From: JBIKVP01 sp044356745
Lineage (GTDB): Bacteria; Pseudomonadota; Alphaproteobacteria; Rhizobiales; Beijerinckiaceae
DNA length: 52,298 nt
NCBI GenBank assembly: GCA_044356745.1
Contig: JBIKVP010000004.1
Location: forward strand, 1 to 52,298
Reading direction: 5' to 3'
Both the position numbers and the translations under genes were made by a program. Positions 1 through 8,100 of the stretch are shown here, piece by piece. Each line of letters begins with the position of its first letter. The first letter of the stretch is position 1. The notes beneath the pieces were generated by a model, which had not been told where the DNA came from, did no database searches, and saw only the letters and a list, made by a program, of their open reading frames with translations.

Positions 1-52
1 GGTGGCGTTTCAAAAGCTCCTGACGTTGATCCGGTTCTAAAAGCGTACCCAT
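1..52 (-). CDS. Transposase N-terminus (partial, IS630-like)
   Basis: An ATG opens a frame that leaves the window after 17 codons, reading MGTLLEPDQRQELLKRH. This resembles the start of winged-helix IS630-type transposases, which often have a Q-x-E-L-L-x-R-H-type first helix; that is recalled from the family and was not searched. Both base differences from the right-end copy (the third positions of a Pro and an Asp codon) are synonymous, so both copies look like coding sequence. The catalytic DDE region is not in view. Confidence 0.55.
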   Translation of the reverse strand, partial: MGTLLEPDQRQELLKRH

Positions 53-118
53 ACCAAATTGGAATCAAAACAACCTTAATAAAAAGATAACGCCAACTCT
101 TCACTCACGAGGGGTATA
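1..118 (-). mobile_element. Left inverted copy of an insertion-sequence 5' end (partial)
   Basis: This stretch is the reverse complement of the right end of the window (52174-52291) with only two mismatches in 118 bases. Homology stops inside a TATA just before CCCCTCGTGAG. A TA at the edge fits the TA target duplication of IS630/Tc1-mariner elements. About 62 bases of element leader separate that edge from the transposase ATG. The rest of the element lies outside the window, so the other terminal repeat cannot be checked. That this is an insertion sequence is inferred from the two copies, the boundary and the start of a transposase-like protein. Confidence 0.75.
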
Positions 119-467
119 TTAATTATATAATACATATATTTAAATTCAAGCGCTATCTGATTTTTAACATCAAACTTTAGCCTGGTGTATTAATTAATTT
201 TATCGCAATTAATACATCAATGCATTTTTAATATATAAACTCCTGCCATTAAAACACTTTTGCTTTAATCAGCGGCTCCGCTTTTGGCGTTTCTTCTTGG
301 GTGTTTAGTGTCAAGCTTGCTAATTTAAAATAAGGATGAAGCGGCAACACGTTAGCTTATCGCGCCGTACTTAATTGTGTTGAGTTTAGCTGCATGGCCT
401 CAGAAAGCTACTCAAGCGCTCTTAACAATAATGTGTAGCACCGCAATACGTTATGGGATGATTGGTT
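119..467. other. AT-rich gene-free gap
   Basis: No convincing gene is seen in these 349 bases. The left half is very AT-rich. It holds one clear 10-bp inverted repeat, TGTATTAATT at 186-195 and AATTAATACA at 207-216, with an 11-base loop. A short GC-rich patch near 270-300 makes no recognisable element. The gap may be the remnant of whatever the left insertion sequence interrupted. Confidence 0.5.
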
Positions 468-716
468 TTATGTCCAGATCGGTTCATGTTCAGCTGCAGC
501 TTTGACAAAATGAAACAAGCCATATGCGGCAAAGAGGCTGAAAATTGCCATTAATGCATAACCGATGGTCATGCCCAGTTCAAACAAGCCCGCTATTGCC
601 CAACCCGACGCAAGTGCTACGCCAAACAATTCAACGCCCACAAGAATAGCAACGCTGATCACCGTAATGAGGTTTGAAACGTTAAGTCGCTTTTTAGAAG
701 CCGTCGACGTTGCCAT
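468..716 (-). CDS. Small two-helix membrane protein of unknown function
   Basis: An 82-residue protein I do not recognise. After a basic N-terminus rich in Ser, Thr and Lys it has two long hydrophobic stretches, about residues 16-38 and 43-70, each able to cross the membrane, and ends in a short polar tail with HEPIWT. The ATG has an AAAGGGA ribosome-binding site about 9 bases upstream, which supports it as a real gene and fixes the start. It is transcribed away from the rpmI operon and stands alone beside the left insertion sequence. No domain-based function can be given. Confidence 0.6.
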   Translation of the reverse strand: MATSTASKKRLNVSNLITVISVAILVGVELFGVALASGWAIAGLFELGMTIGYALMAIFSLFAAYGLFHFVKAAAEHEPIWT

Positions 717-770
717 AAAGCAGTCCCTTTAAATCACCTATTTTTCAGTATTCTTAGCAAGGGTGAGCGG

Positions 771-800
771 TTGACGCAAATTTTTGTTTTCTACTCTATA
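771..800 (+). promoter_or_regulatory. Possible promoter of the rpmI-rplT operon
   Basis: TTGACG (5 of 6 matches to the -35 consensus) is followed, 18 bases later, by TCTATA, a poor -10. It is the best candidate upstream of rpmI and would give a leader of about 230 bases. The weak -10 keeps confidence low. Confidence 0.3.
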
Positions 801-949
801 GGGTAACGCGTTTGTCGCCCTGCGCAATATCAGTTGCCAAAGGCAGCCACTTCTGCCATAGGAAACACGTTGTCTGAACGGCTGTTAAGGGCTGCCGTAT
901 TGGAGACGCTTTTGTGCGCATCATCAAAATCAAGATGAATGCTGCAAAA

Positions 950-1012
950 AGCACTTGAAAGAGCGATATCTGCTTATGTTTTGCGCTTTCTGTGCACTTC
1001 TTTTGAAGTGCT
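950..1012 (+). promoter_or_regulatory. Hairpin with alternative pairing in the rpmI leader
   Basis: GCACTTC at 994-1000 and GAAGTGC at 1005-1011 form a perfect 7-bp stem around a TTTT loop. The upstream AGCACTTGAAA (950-960) is nearly complementary to the same right arm, so two mutually exclusive structures are possible. This ends 26 bases before the L35 start. Operons encoding L35 and L20 are autoregulated by L20 in other bacteria; whether this structure does that here is inference. Confidence 0.4.
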
Positions 1013-1037
1013 TTGTATTAGTTTGAAAGGATTGAAA

Positions 1038-1235
1038 ATGCCCAAGATGAAAACAAAATCAGGCGTAAAAAAACGCTTTCGCCTGACCGGAACCGGAAAA
1101 GTCATCGCGACCCAGGCGGGGAAACGCCACGGGATGATCAAGCGGACGAACAAGCAACTCCGCAATCAGCGCGGCACCACCATTTTGTGTGAAGCCGATG
1201 CCCGTATCGTTAAACAGTTTATGCCTTACGGCTAA
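1038..1235 (+). CDS. rpmI: 50S ribosomal protein L35
   Basis: A 65-residue basic protein of the large ribosomal subunit. It starts MPKMKTKSGVKKRF, the family signature, and ends near QFMPYG, with a central KRHG segment typical of L35. A frame extends upstream to 939, but those 33 residues have no counterpart in L35. The ATG chosen here has a GAAAGG ribosome-binding site 7 bases upstream and gives the normal length. It is first in the rpmI-rplT pair, with rplT starting 32 bases after its stop, and sits behind a long structured leader. Confidence 0.95.
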   Translation: MPKMKTKSGVKKRFRLTGTGKVIATQAGKRHGMIKRTNKQLRNQRGTTILCEADARIVKQFMPYG

Positions 1236-1267
1236 CCAACCCCTCTGTCCTCTAAAGGAATTGTCTC

Positions 1268-1645
1268 ATGGCTCGCGTTAAACGTGGCGTAACCTCACAC
1301 GCCAAACACAAAAAAGTTCTCAAAGCCGCTAAAGGTTTTTATGGACGTCGTAAAAATACCATTCGCACTGCAAAAGCAGCTGTTGATCGCGCAATGCAAT
1401 ATGCTTATCGCGATCGCAAAAACAAAAAGCGCACATTTCGCGCTTTGTGGATTCAGCGCCTCAATGCAGCGGTTCGTGAATATGGCCTCACCTACTCACG
1501 CTTTATTGATGGATTAACAAAGTCTGGTGTTCTCGTTGATCGTAAAGTGTTGTCTGATCTTGCGATTCATCAGCCTGAAGCGTTCAAAGCGATTGTTGAA
1601 AAAGCAAAAGCGGCTTTGCCCCAAGAATTGCAAACTGCTGCTTGA
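1268..1645 (+). CDS. rplT: 50S ribosomal protein L20
   Basis: A 125-residue protein of the large subunit that binds 23S rRNA early in assembly and, in studied bacteria, represses its own operon. The start MARVKRGVTSHAKHKKVLK, the FYGRRKN segment and WIQRLNAA are hallmark L20 sequences. The length is slightly above the usual 117-120 because of an alanine- and lysine-rich C-terminal tail. An AAAGGA ribosome-binding site precedes the ATG. It is followed directly by a strong hairpin terminator, so pheS downstream is probably only partly co-transcribed. Confidence 0.97.
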   Translation: MARVKRGVTSHAKHKKVLKAAKGFYGRRKNTIRTAKAAVDRAMQYAYRDRKNKKRTFRALWIQRLNAAVREYGLTYSRFIDGLTKSGVLVDRKVLSDLAIHQPEAFKAIVEKAKAALPQELQTAA

Positions 1646-1665
1646 TCTATCTCTTTTTATTTTTA

Positions 1666-1704
1666 AAAACGCGGTTTCTTCTTTGCGGAGAGCCGCGTTT
1701 TTTG
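1666..1704 (+). terminator. Rho-independent terminator after rplT
   Basis: AACGCGG (1668-1674) pairs with CCGCGTT (1693-1699), and the second arm runs into six T residues. It lies 20-60 bases after the rplT stop and ends shortly before pheS, so it may attenuate rather than stop transcription into pheS. Confidence 0.8.
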
Positions 1705-1739
1705 TATGAAAAATTTACATGAATAAAGGAATGCAGATC

Positions 1740-2819
1740 ATGGATTTGAGCGCACTTGAAGCTTCCCTTTCATCGGATATTGCGGCGGCCACAACGGAGG
1801 CTCGGTTAGAGGAAATCCGTGTTTCTGCTTTGGGAAAAACTGGCTCTATCTCGGGATTGCTCAAAACCCTTGGCGCTATGTCACCTGAGGAGCGCAAAGA
1901 ACAAGGGCCGCTGATCAATGGCTTGCGTGATCGCGTGCAAAGCGCCCTCACATCGCGTAAAGAAACTTTGGCGGATGCAGCACTGAATGCGCGGCTTGCC
2001 ACAGAAACGATTGATGTCACGCTTCCTTTAAGGGAAGCGCCTGAACAGCGTGGGCGCATTCATCCGCTGTCACAAGTTCTTGATGAGCTGATCGCTATTT
2101 TTGCCGATATGGGTTTTGCCGTCGCTGAAGGGCCTGATATTGAAACAGACTTTAATAATTTTACGGCGCTTAACTTTCCTGTTGGTCACCCAGCGCGTGA
2201 AATGCATGATACGTTTTTCTTCTCGCCAGATGCCAATGGTGAGCGCAAATTGTTGCGCACGCATACATCGCCTGTTCAAATTCGCACGATGCGCACACAA
2301 GAACCTCCCATTCGCGTGATTATTCCTGGGCGCACCTATCGCTGTGATTCAGATCAAACCCACACGCCGATGTTTCATCAGGTCGAGGGGCTGGTGATTG
2401 AAAAGGGGGCGCATATGGGGCATCTCAAATGGATTTTAGAATCGTTTTGCAAAGCTTTTTTTGAAGTCGATCAGGTCAAAATGCGCTTTCGACCGTCCTT
2501 TTTTCCTTTTACGGAACCCTCAGCAGAGGTTGATATTCAGTGCGCACGTAAAGAGGGTGAAATACGCTTTGGTGAAGGCACGGACTGGCTTGAAATCCTT
2601 GGTTGCGGCATGGTGCACCCGAACGTTTTACGTCATTGCGGGTTTGATCCTGATGAATATCAGGGCTTTGCGTGGGGTATGGGGATTGATCGCATTGCGA
2701 TGCTCAAATATGGCCTGCCTGATTTACGCGCCTTTTTTGAAGCAGATGTGCGCTGGATCGAGCACTATGGCTTCCGTCCGCTTGATATTCCCAGCTTAGC
2801 TGCTGGTTTATCGCGCTAG
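1740..2819 (+). CDS. pheS: Phenylalanine--tRNA ligase alpha subunit
   Basis: A 359-residue catalytic subunit of the alpha2-beta2 PheRS, which charges tRNA-Phe. It has an N-terminal coiled-coil region, then the class II core: motif 2 around RTYRCDSDQTHTPMFHQVEG and motif 3 around GFAWGMGIDRIAML. The GCGMVHP segment is also typical. An ATG lies seven codons upstream, but the start used here has AAAGGA 9 bases upstream and matches the family start MDLSALE. The usual partner gene pheT does not follow: the next gene is on the other strand and its stop overlaps this one tail to tail. Confidence 0.96.
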   Translation: MDLSALEASLSSDIAAATTEARLEEIRVSALGKTGSISGLLKTLGAMSPEERKEQGPLINGLRDRVQSALTSRKETLADAALNARLATETIDVTLPLREAPEQRGRIHPLSQVLDELIAIFADMGFAVAEGPDIETDFNNFTALNFPVGHPAREMHDTFFFSPDANGERKLLRTHTSPVQIRTMRTQEPPIRVIIPGRTYRCDSDQTHTPMFHQVEGLVIEKGAHMGHLKWILESFCKAFFEVDQVKMRFRPSFFPFTEPSAEVDIQCARKEGEIRFGEGTDWLEILGCGMVHPNVLRHCGFDPDEYQGFAWGMGIDRIAMLKYGLPDLRAFFEADVRWIEHYGFRPLDIPSLAAGLSR

Positions 2820-4027
2820 GTGATTTGAAACACATCTCCATTTGGCATTCCCGCATCAAGCCAGTGTTGCTCCAACTCTTTCAGGCGTGTGCTCACCTCA
2901 GGGCCTTTAGGGATGCCAGAGGCAATGAGATCACCGCCTGTAATTGGAAATACGGGCACGTGTTCCATGCCCTTGATAAGCCTCTCAAGGGTTGTGGCTG
3001 CGTCCTGTGTCATGAGTGGCGCATCGGAGGCGTGTAAAGCGATGCACGCAGTGTGTGTGGCTTCAAGGCCAAAACGATAAGCGCTTTTGTGTATATCTAG
3101 CGCATTTAACGGTGAATACTGTCCATAAACATGCTCAAGACAATGTGCATAGCGCTCTAATGACAGTGTGTGTGCATTTGAAAGCCGTAAACTATCGCGT
3201 AAGCGGGGTACATCATGGCGCCCTAAAACGCTCAAGGCGGCAAGGCGCGAGATCACATCGCCCTGATTCATGAGAACCCGCGATAGTCGCGCCAGATGTG
3301 TGACCGCTCCCCATGTATAACCACTCAAACCCGATTGACTCATCTGCATAACAATATTCACCACATGAGGGGTCATGAGGAGTTTAAAGCTCTCCATCTG
3401 AATGCGCTCACGTGAGAGTTGCTCAAGCCCTTCACGGTTTTTGATGCATGCGTAAAGCCCCTTTCGTTCAAGTACACCTGTTCCGTAGGCGCTGCTGAAG
3501 CGAAAAAAACGCAAAATCCGCAAATAATCTTCGCGTATGCGGGTTTCAGGATCGCCAATAAAACGCACGATATGCTCTGATGCATCCTTCACACCGCCAA
3601 CGGTGTCGTGAATCGTGCCATCTTCTGATAAAAACAGGGCGTTGATGGTAAAATCACGCCGAAGCGCATCTTTGGCAAAATCACGCCCAAACAGCACTTG
3701 CGCGTGGCGACCGTTGGTGAGCACATCCTCGCGCAATGTCGTGATTTCATAAGGCGTATGATCAAGAATGAGTGTGATCGTGCCGTGATCAATACCTGTG
3801 GGAACAGCTTTAAATCCTGCTTGCTGTGCCCGCTCCAGAACGATCTGAGGTAAAGCCGTTGTCGCGCAATCAATATCGGATACAGGGTGATCCATCAAAG
3901 CGTTACGCACCGCGCCGCCAACAATCCTTAGCTCCTCGCCATCGCGATTAAGGAGTGAAAACAGCGTCTTCACCCCTTTGCGAGAGATCAATTCATTGAG
4001 GCGGTTTTGCTGCTCTGGGGTGATCAT
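2816..4027 (-). CDS. cca: CCA-adding tRNA nucleotidyltransferase
   Basis: A 403-residue class II nucleotidyltransferase that builds or repairs the CCA end of tRNAs. The catalytic head is clear: GGAVRN at 37-42, the metal-binding pair D51/D53 in SDIDCAT, then RRDFTINAL at 123-131 and RILRFFRFSS. The C-terminal part (from about residue 250) is the alphaproteobacterial type ending FPITGGDLIASGIPKG. It is last in a run with the DUF6111 and Nudix genes, an order common in Alphaproteobacteria. The stop codon overlaps that of pheS on the other strand. A pure poly(A) polymerase role is less likely. Confidence 0.93.
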   Translation of the reverse strand: MITPEQQNRLNELISRKGVKTLFSLLNRDGEELRIVGGAVRNALMDHPVSDIDCATTALPQIVLERAQQAGFKAVPTGIDHGTITLILDHTPYEITTLREDVLTNGRHAQVLFGRDFAKDALRRDFTINALFLSEDGTIHDTVGGVKDASEHIVRFIGDPETRIREDYLRILRFFRFSSAYGTGVLERKGLYACIKNREGLEQLSRERIQMESFKLLMTPHVVNIVMQMSQSGLSGYTWGAVTHLARLSRVLMNQGDVISRLAALSVLGRHDVPRLRDSLRLSNAHTLSLERYAHCLEHVYGQYSPLNALDIHKSAYRFGLEATHTACIALHASDAPLMTQDAATTLERLIKGMEHVPVFPITGGDLIASGIPKGPEVSTRLKELEQHWLDAGMPNGDVFQIT

Positions 4028-4033
4028 TCAACG

Positions 4034-4288
4034 CTACTCAAACCGACCAGGAACCAGTTTTCCGTTCTCCAAATGGGGCGGAATATATCCTTTTGTGGAA
4101 CGCTCGGTGAGTGCATTTGATACGATAATACTGAGTATGCTGAGGGTGAGACCCGCCACAATCAGCCACGGCATCGGGCCTTTCCAGTTCTGGCGTTCAA
4201 ACACTTTGCGCTTGTTGAGGATTAGCACAATGGCAAAAACGAAAAACGGCAACAGAAAAAACAGCATATCATCCCAGAGCAAACGCAT
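4034..4288 (-). CDS. DUF6111 family small membrane protein
   Basis: An 84-residue protein with two transmembrane segments (about residues 8-24 and 40-60) joined by a basic loop, and a C-terminal signature GYIPPHLENGKLVPGRFE that I associate with the DUF6111 family of Alphaproteobacteria. Function is unknown. It sits six bases upstream of the CCA-adding enzyme gene and downstream of the Nudix gene, the usual place for this family, so it is probably co-transcribed with both. The AAAGTGGGA just before the start could serve as a ribosome-binding site. Confidence 0.75.
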   Translation of the reverse strand: MRLLWDDMLFFLLPFFVFAIVLILNKRKVFERQNWKGPMPWLIVAGLTLSILSIIVSNALTERSTKGYIPPHLENGKLVPGRFE

Positions 4289-4357
4289 TCTTGTGTCCCA
4301 CTTTCGAAGCGGGTTTTATTTTGCTTCATCAAACCCGCGTTCTGTTTTTTGTTTGTC

Positions 4358-4401
4358 GTATGTCGTCACGCAAAACCGGTGCCCACTTTTGCGCGACATA
4401 C
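4358..4401. repeat. Palindromic element, core family E, copy 1
   Basis: Outer arms GTATGTCG and CGACATAC (perfect 8 bp) enclose a second inverted repeat, GCAAAA and TTTTGC, around CCGGTGCCCAC. The same core, with different outer arms, recurs at 9049, 27016 and 48120. This copy supplies the last 11 codons and the stop of the Nudix gene. Confidence 0.8.
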
Positions 4402-5040
4402 TTTTAATGCAAGATCATGAATGATCTCGGCGGTAATGCCCCAGATATACCATGAATCATATTCAATTGCGTAAAAGAAGCGCTCCCTGCCGTACCAATC
4501 GCGTGATTTAAGCTGATGATTATCGCGGTTGAGAACAAAATCGAGCGGCACTTCAAAAACGGCGTCAACTTCATCGGGATGGGGAAGCGGTATCATGTCA
4601 GGGGAAATACGTGCCACCACGGGTACTATGCGATAGCCCGTAATCGAAACATAGCTGTCAAGAAACCCTAGCGGCGTAATGTGATGAGCGCCAAGCGCAA
4701 TTTCCTCAAACGCTTCACGGGTTGCTGTCTCAATGACAGATTGATCCTGAGGCGCGACTTTGCCCCCCGGAAAGGCGATTTGCCCTGCATGATCATTCAG
4801 TTTTGCCGTGCGCTGGGTTAAAAGCAAGGACAAACCCGTTGGGCGTGCGACAATTGGCACAAGCACAGCGGCTGGTATTGGGTTGTTCAGGCGCTCGCCA
4901 ATCGCGCGCCATGCAGGATCATCCACATCAGGGCGTTGTCCTTTAAGGGGTGTCGGCCATGTATCATTTTCTTGCGGTGCAGGATGCAGCACCTCGTTTA
5001 AAATAGTCCAGAGCGGGTGATCATTGGTTGGTGCGTTCAT
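4366..5040 (-). CDS. CoA-pyrophosphatase-type Nudix hydrolase
   Basis: A 224-residue Nudix hydrolase of the NudL/CoA diphosphatase group, expected to cleave CoA and its derivatives to phosphopantetheine and 3',5'-ADP. The family extension LLTQRTAKLNDHAGQIAFPG (about 73-92) leads into a Nudix box at 92-116 with the metal-binding REAFEE. The box ends in Ala-Leu where Gly-Leu is usual. The last 11 residues, VCRAKVGTGFA, are encoded by a palindromic repeat that also provides the stop, so the native C-terminus was probably different. First gene of the Nudix-DUF6111-cca run. Confidence 0.88.
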   Translation of the reverse strand: MNAPTNDHPLWTILNEVLHPAPQENDTWPTPLKGQRPDVDDPAWRAIGERLNNPIPAAVLVPIVARPTGLSLLLTQRTAKLNDHAGQIAFPGGKVAPQDQSVIETATREAFEEIALGAHHITPLGFLDSYVSITGYRIVPVVARISPDMIPLPHPDEVDAVFEVPLDFVLNRDNHQLKSRDWYGRERFFYAIEYDSWYIWGITAEIIHDLALKVCRAKVGTGFA

Positions 5041-5109
5041 GACGCATGTTTAGCGAAACGGGGGGCGTGCGCCAAATGATTTGTGCTAAATCATTTTTCT
5101 TGGCATTCA

Positions 5110-5138
5110 TTGACACATTTTGCCGTGAACCCTAATGC
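5110..5138 (+). promoter_or_regulatory. Sigma70-type promoter of ileS
   Basis: TTGACA, a 17-base spacer and TAATGC form the best promoter in the window. Transcription would start about 5145, roughly 25 bases before the ileS ATG at 5170. This supports that start over the longer reading frame beginning at 5083, which would contain the promoter. Confidence 0.65.
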
Positions 5139-5169
5139 TGGCATATCTTTGCCAAGGACGCTTATCATC

Positions 5170-8100
5170 ATGACTGAAACGCCAACCCGTGATTATTCGC
5201 AAACGCTGTTTTTGCCTAAAACGGATTTTCCGATGCGGGCGGGATTGCCGCAAAAAGAGCCTGAAATCTTGGCGCGTTGGGGACAGATCAACCTCTATCA
5301 AAAATTGCGCGAAAAGAGCGCGGGCAAAAAGCGCTTTGTGCTCCATGATGGTCCGCCCTATGCCAACGGCAATCTGCATATTGGCCATGCGCTCAATAAA
5401 ATCCTCAAAGATATTGTGGTGCGCTCACAACAAATGGCGGGGTTTGATGCCCCTTATGTCCCGGGTTGGGATTGTCATGGTCTGCCCATTGAATGGAAGA
5501 TCGAAGAGCAATATCGCGCCAAGGGCAAAAATAAAGATGAGGTCAATATCAACGAGTTTCGCGGGGAATGCCGTGCTTTTGCCGCCCATTGGCTGGGTGT
5601 GCAGCGCGAAGAATTCAAGCGCTTAGGGGTGACGGGGGATTGGGATAATCCTTATTCAACAATGGCTTTTCATGCGGAGGCGCAAATCGCCGCCGAGATT
5701 ATGACGTTTGCTGACAATGGGCTGCTCTATCGCGGCTCAAAACCTGTGATGTGGTCTGTGGTCGAAAAAACCGCATTGGCAGAAGCCGAGGTTGAGTATC
5801 ACGAGCATACGTCGACAACGGTGTTTGTGAAGTTTCCGCTTCTTTCTTTAGGGCCAAATCGCTATCAAAGTAATTCTAAAAGATCCCTTGATTATGCAAT
5901 GGAATATAACAACCGTTTCCCTGAATCTGCTAATAGTAAAAGTGCGAACGTTTCAATAGTTATCTGGACTACCACACCTTGGACTTTACCGGCTAACCGT
6001 GCCATCGCGTTTTCTAAAAATATTATTTATAACGCTTACCGTGTCACGGCTGCTGCTGAGGATAACTGGACAAAAGTCCATGAAGTTCTAATCCTTGCTG
6101 AAAATCTGGCTCAAATTGTTAAATCGGCTGGACGCATTGAGGAATGGGAAATTATTGATACATTCACCTTTGACGAGCTTGAAGGTGCCAAGTGCTCCCA
6201 TCCCTTCCATCGCTTAATGAACCATCGTCATTGCGAGCCTGTCGAAGACAGGCGTGGCAATCCAGACTTATCGCAAAATACTGGATCGCCACGTCGGGCT
6301 GACGCCCTCCTCGCGATGACGGGAAGTGAATCTGCTCAATGCGAAGGCGGTTATTACAGCTTTGGTGTCCCCCTCATCGCCGCTGACTTCGTCACCGACG
6401 ATACAGGAACAGGCTTTGTCCATATTGCGCCAGGGCATGGGCAGGATGACTATATGCTCTGGAGTAACAACAAGGATACGTTCGCGCGTCACGGTACAAA
6501 AGACGTGCCGCACACCGTGCAGGCGGATGGCACGTATTATCCGCATGTGGCGCTGTTCGAAGGCGCGCGCGTCTATGATGACAAGGGCAAAGAGGGCGAT
6601 GCCAATAGGAGGGTCATTGCGGAATTAGAAAAAGCCAACGCGATTGTAGCACGTGGTAAGCTGCGGCACTCTTATCCGCACTCATGGCGCTCAAAAGCCC
6701 CGCTCATTTTCCGTAATACGCCGCAGTGGTTTATCGCGATGGACAAGGCGTTTGAGGTTAAGGGGAGTGGTTCAAAGGCGTGGATGGCAGGGACAAGCCC
6801 TGCCATGACGGGTGAGGAACAGGTGCACAAAAAACAATCCTTGCGCGACATAGCCCTCCACACCATCAAACAGACCGAGTGGGTTCCGCAAGCGGGTGAA
6901 AACCGCATCACAGGCATGATTGCGAACCGTCCTGACTGGGTGGTGTCGCGTCAACGGGCGTGGGGCGTGCCGATTGCGGTGTTTGTCGCCAAACAAAATA
7001 TAACATCTCCTACGGCTGATCCAGAAACAGTTCAGTTGCATCTCAGAGCGGGTGAGATTTTAAAAGATCGACGCGTCAATGACCGCATCATCGAAGCCTT
7101 TAAACATGAAGGCGCGGATGCGTGGTTTGCGCCAAATGCTGCGGCACGGTTTCTCAAACCTGAATACAACCCTGATGATTTTGAGCAGGTGATGGATGTG
7201 CTTGATGTGTGGTTTGATTCAGGTTCCACCCATGCCTATACGCTTGAAGACCCCGACCATTTCCCCGTTTACAAGGGATTAAAGCGCAAATGTGACGGCG
7301 GCAATGACATCGTGATGTATCTGGAAGGCTCGGATCAGCATCGCGGCTGGTTTCATTCATCCCTGCTTGAGAGCTGCGGCACGCGTGGGCGAGCGCCATT
7401 TGATGTGGTGCTTACGCATGGGTTTGTGCTCGACCAGAGCGGCAATAAAATGTCCAAATCGGTGGGCAATGTGGTTGCGCCCCAAGATGTGATCAAGCAG
7501 TCAGGCGCGGATATTTTGCGTCTGTGGGTTGCGGCATCTGATTATAGCGATGATCTGCGTATCGGTAATGAGATCATTAAAACCTTCAATGAAACGTATC
7601 GCAAGTTGCGCAACACCATGCGCTGGATGCTTGGGGCGCTGCATCATAAGCGTGAGGATGTCGGCCATAATCAGATGCAAGGTTTAGAGCGCTACATGCT
7701 GCATAAATTGGCCGTGCTCAATGAAGAGATCAGTGCCGCTTACACCGCCTATGACTATAAAAAAGTGGTCTCTCTCCTCTCGCATTTTATGACAGCGGAT
7801 CTGTCGGCGTTTTATTTTGATGTGCGCAAAGATACGCTTTATTGCGAAGCGCCTTCAAGCCCCTTGCGCCATGCAACACTCTCAACGATTGATCACATTT
7901 TTCGCTGTGTGACGCTTTGGCTTTCACCCATTCTCGCGTTCACCTGTGAGGAAGCGTGGCTTGAACGTTATCCCGATGTGAAAGAAGCAGGTGGATCGGT
8001 GCATCTTGAGGAATTCCCTGAGGTTCCCACCGAGTGGCGCAATGATGGTTTAGCAGCCACATGGGAGACGATCCGCAAGGTGCGCCGTGTCGTAACGGGT

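Larger units (their letters stand above)
717..1037 (+). other. Intergenic region and long rpmI leader
   Basis: The 321 bases between the small membrane protein gene and rpmI hold no convincing ORF. They contain a possible promoter near 771-800 and then more than 200 bases of leader with a perfect hairpin close to rpmI. An in-frame ATG at 939 would extend L35 by 33 residues that do not belong to the family, so this part is taken as non-coding leader. Confidence 0.55.

Noticed and set aside
939..1037. 33-residue N-terminal extension of L35
   Set aside because: Not part of the L35 family, overlaps a leader hairpin, and the ATG at 1038 has its own ribosome-binding site.
5083..5169. 29-residue N-terminal extension of IleRS
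   Set aside because: The stretch contains a good sigma70 promoter, and known IleRS proteins begin near the ATG at 5170, which has AAGGA upstream.
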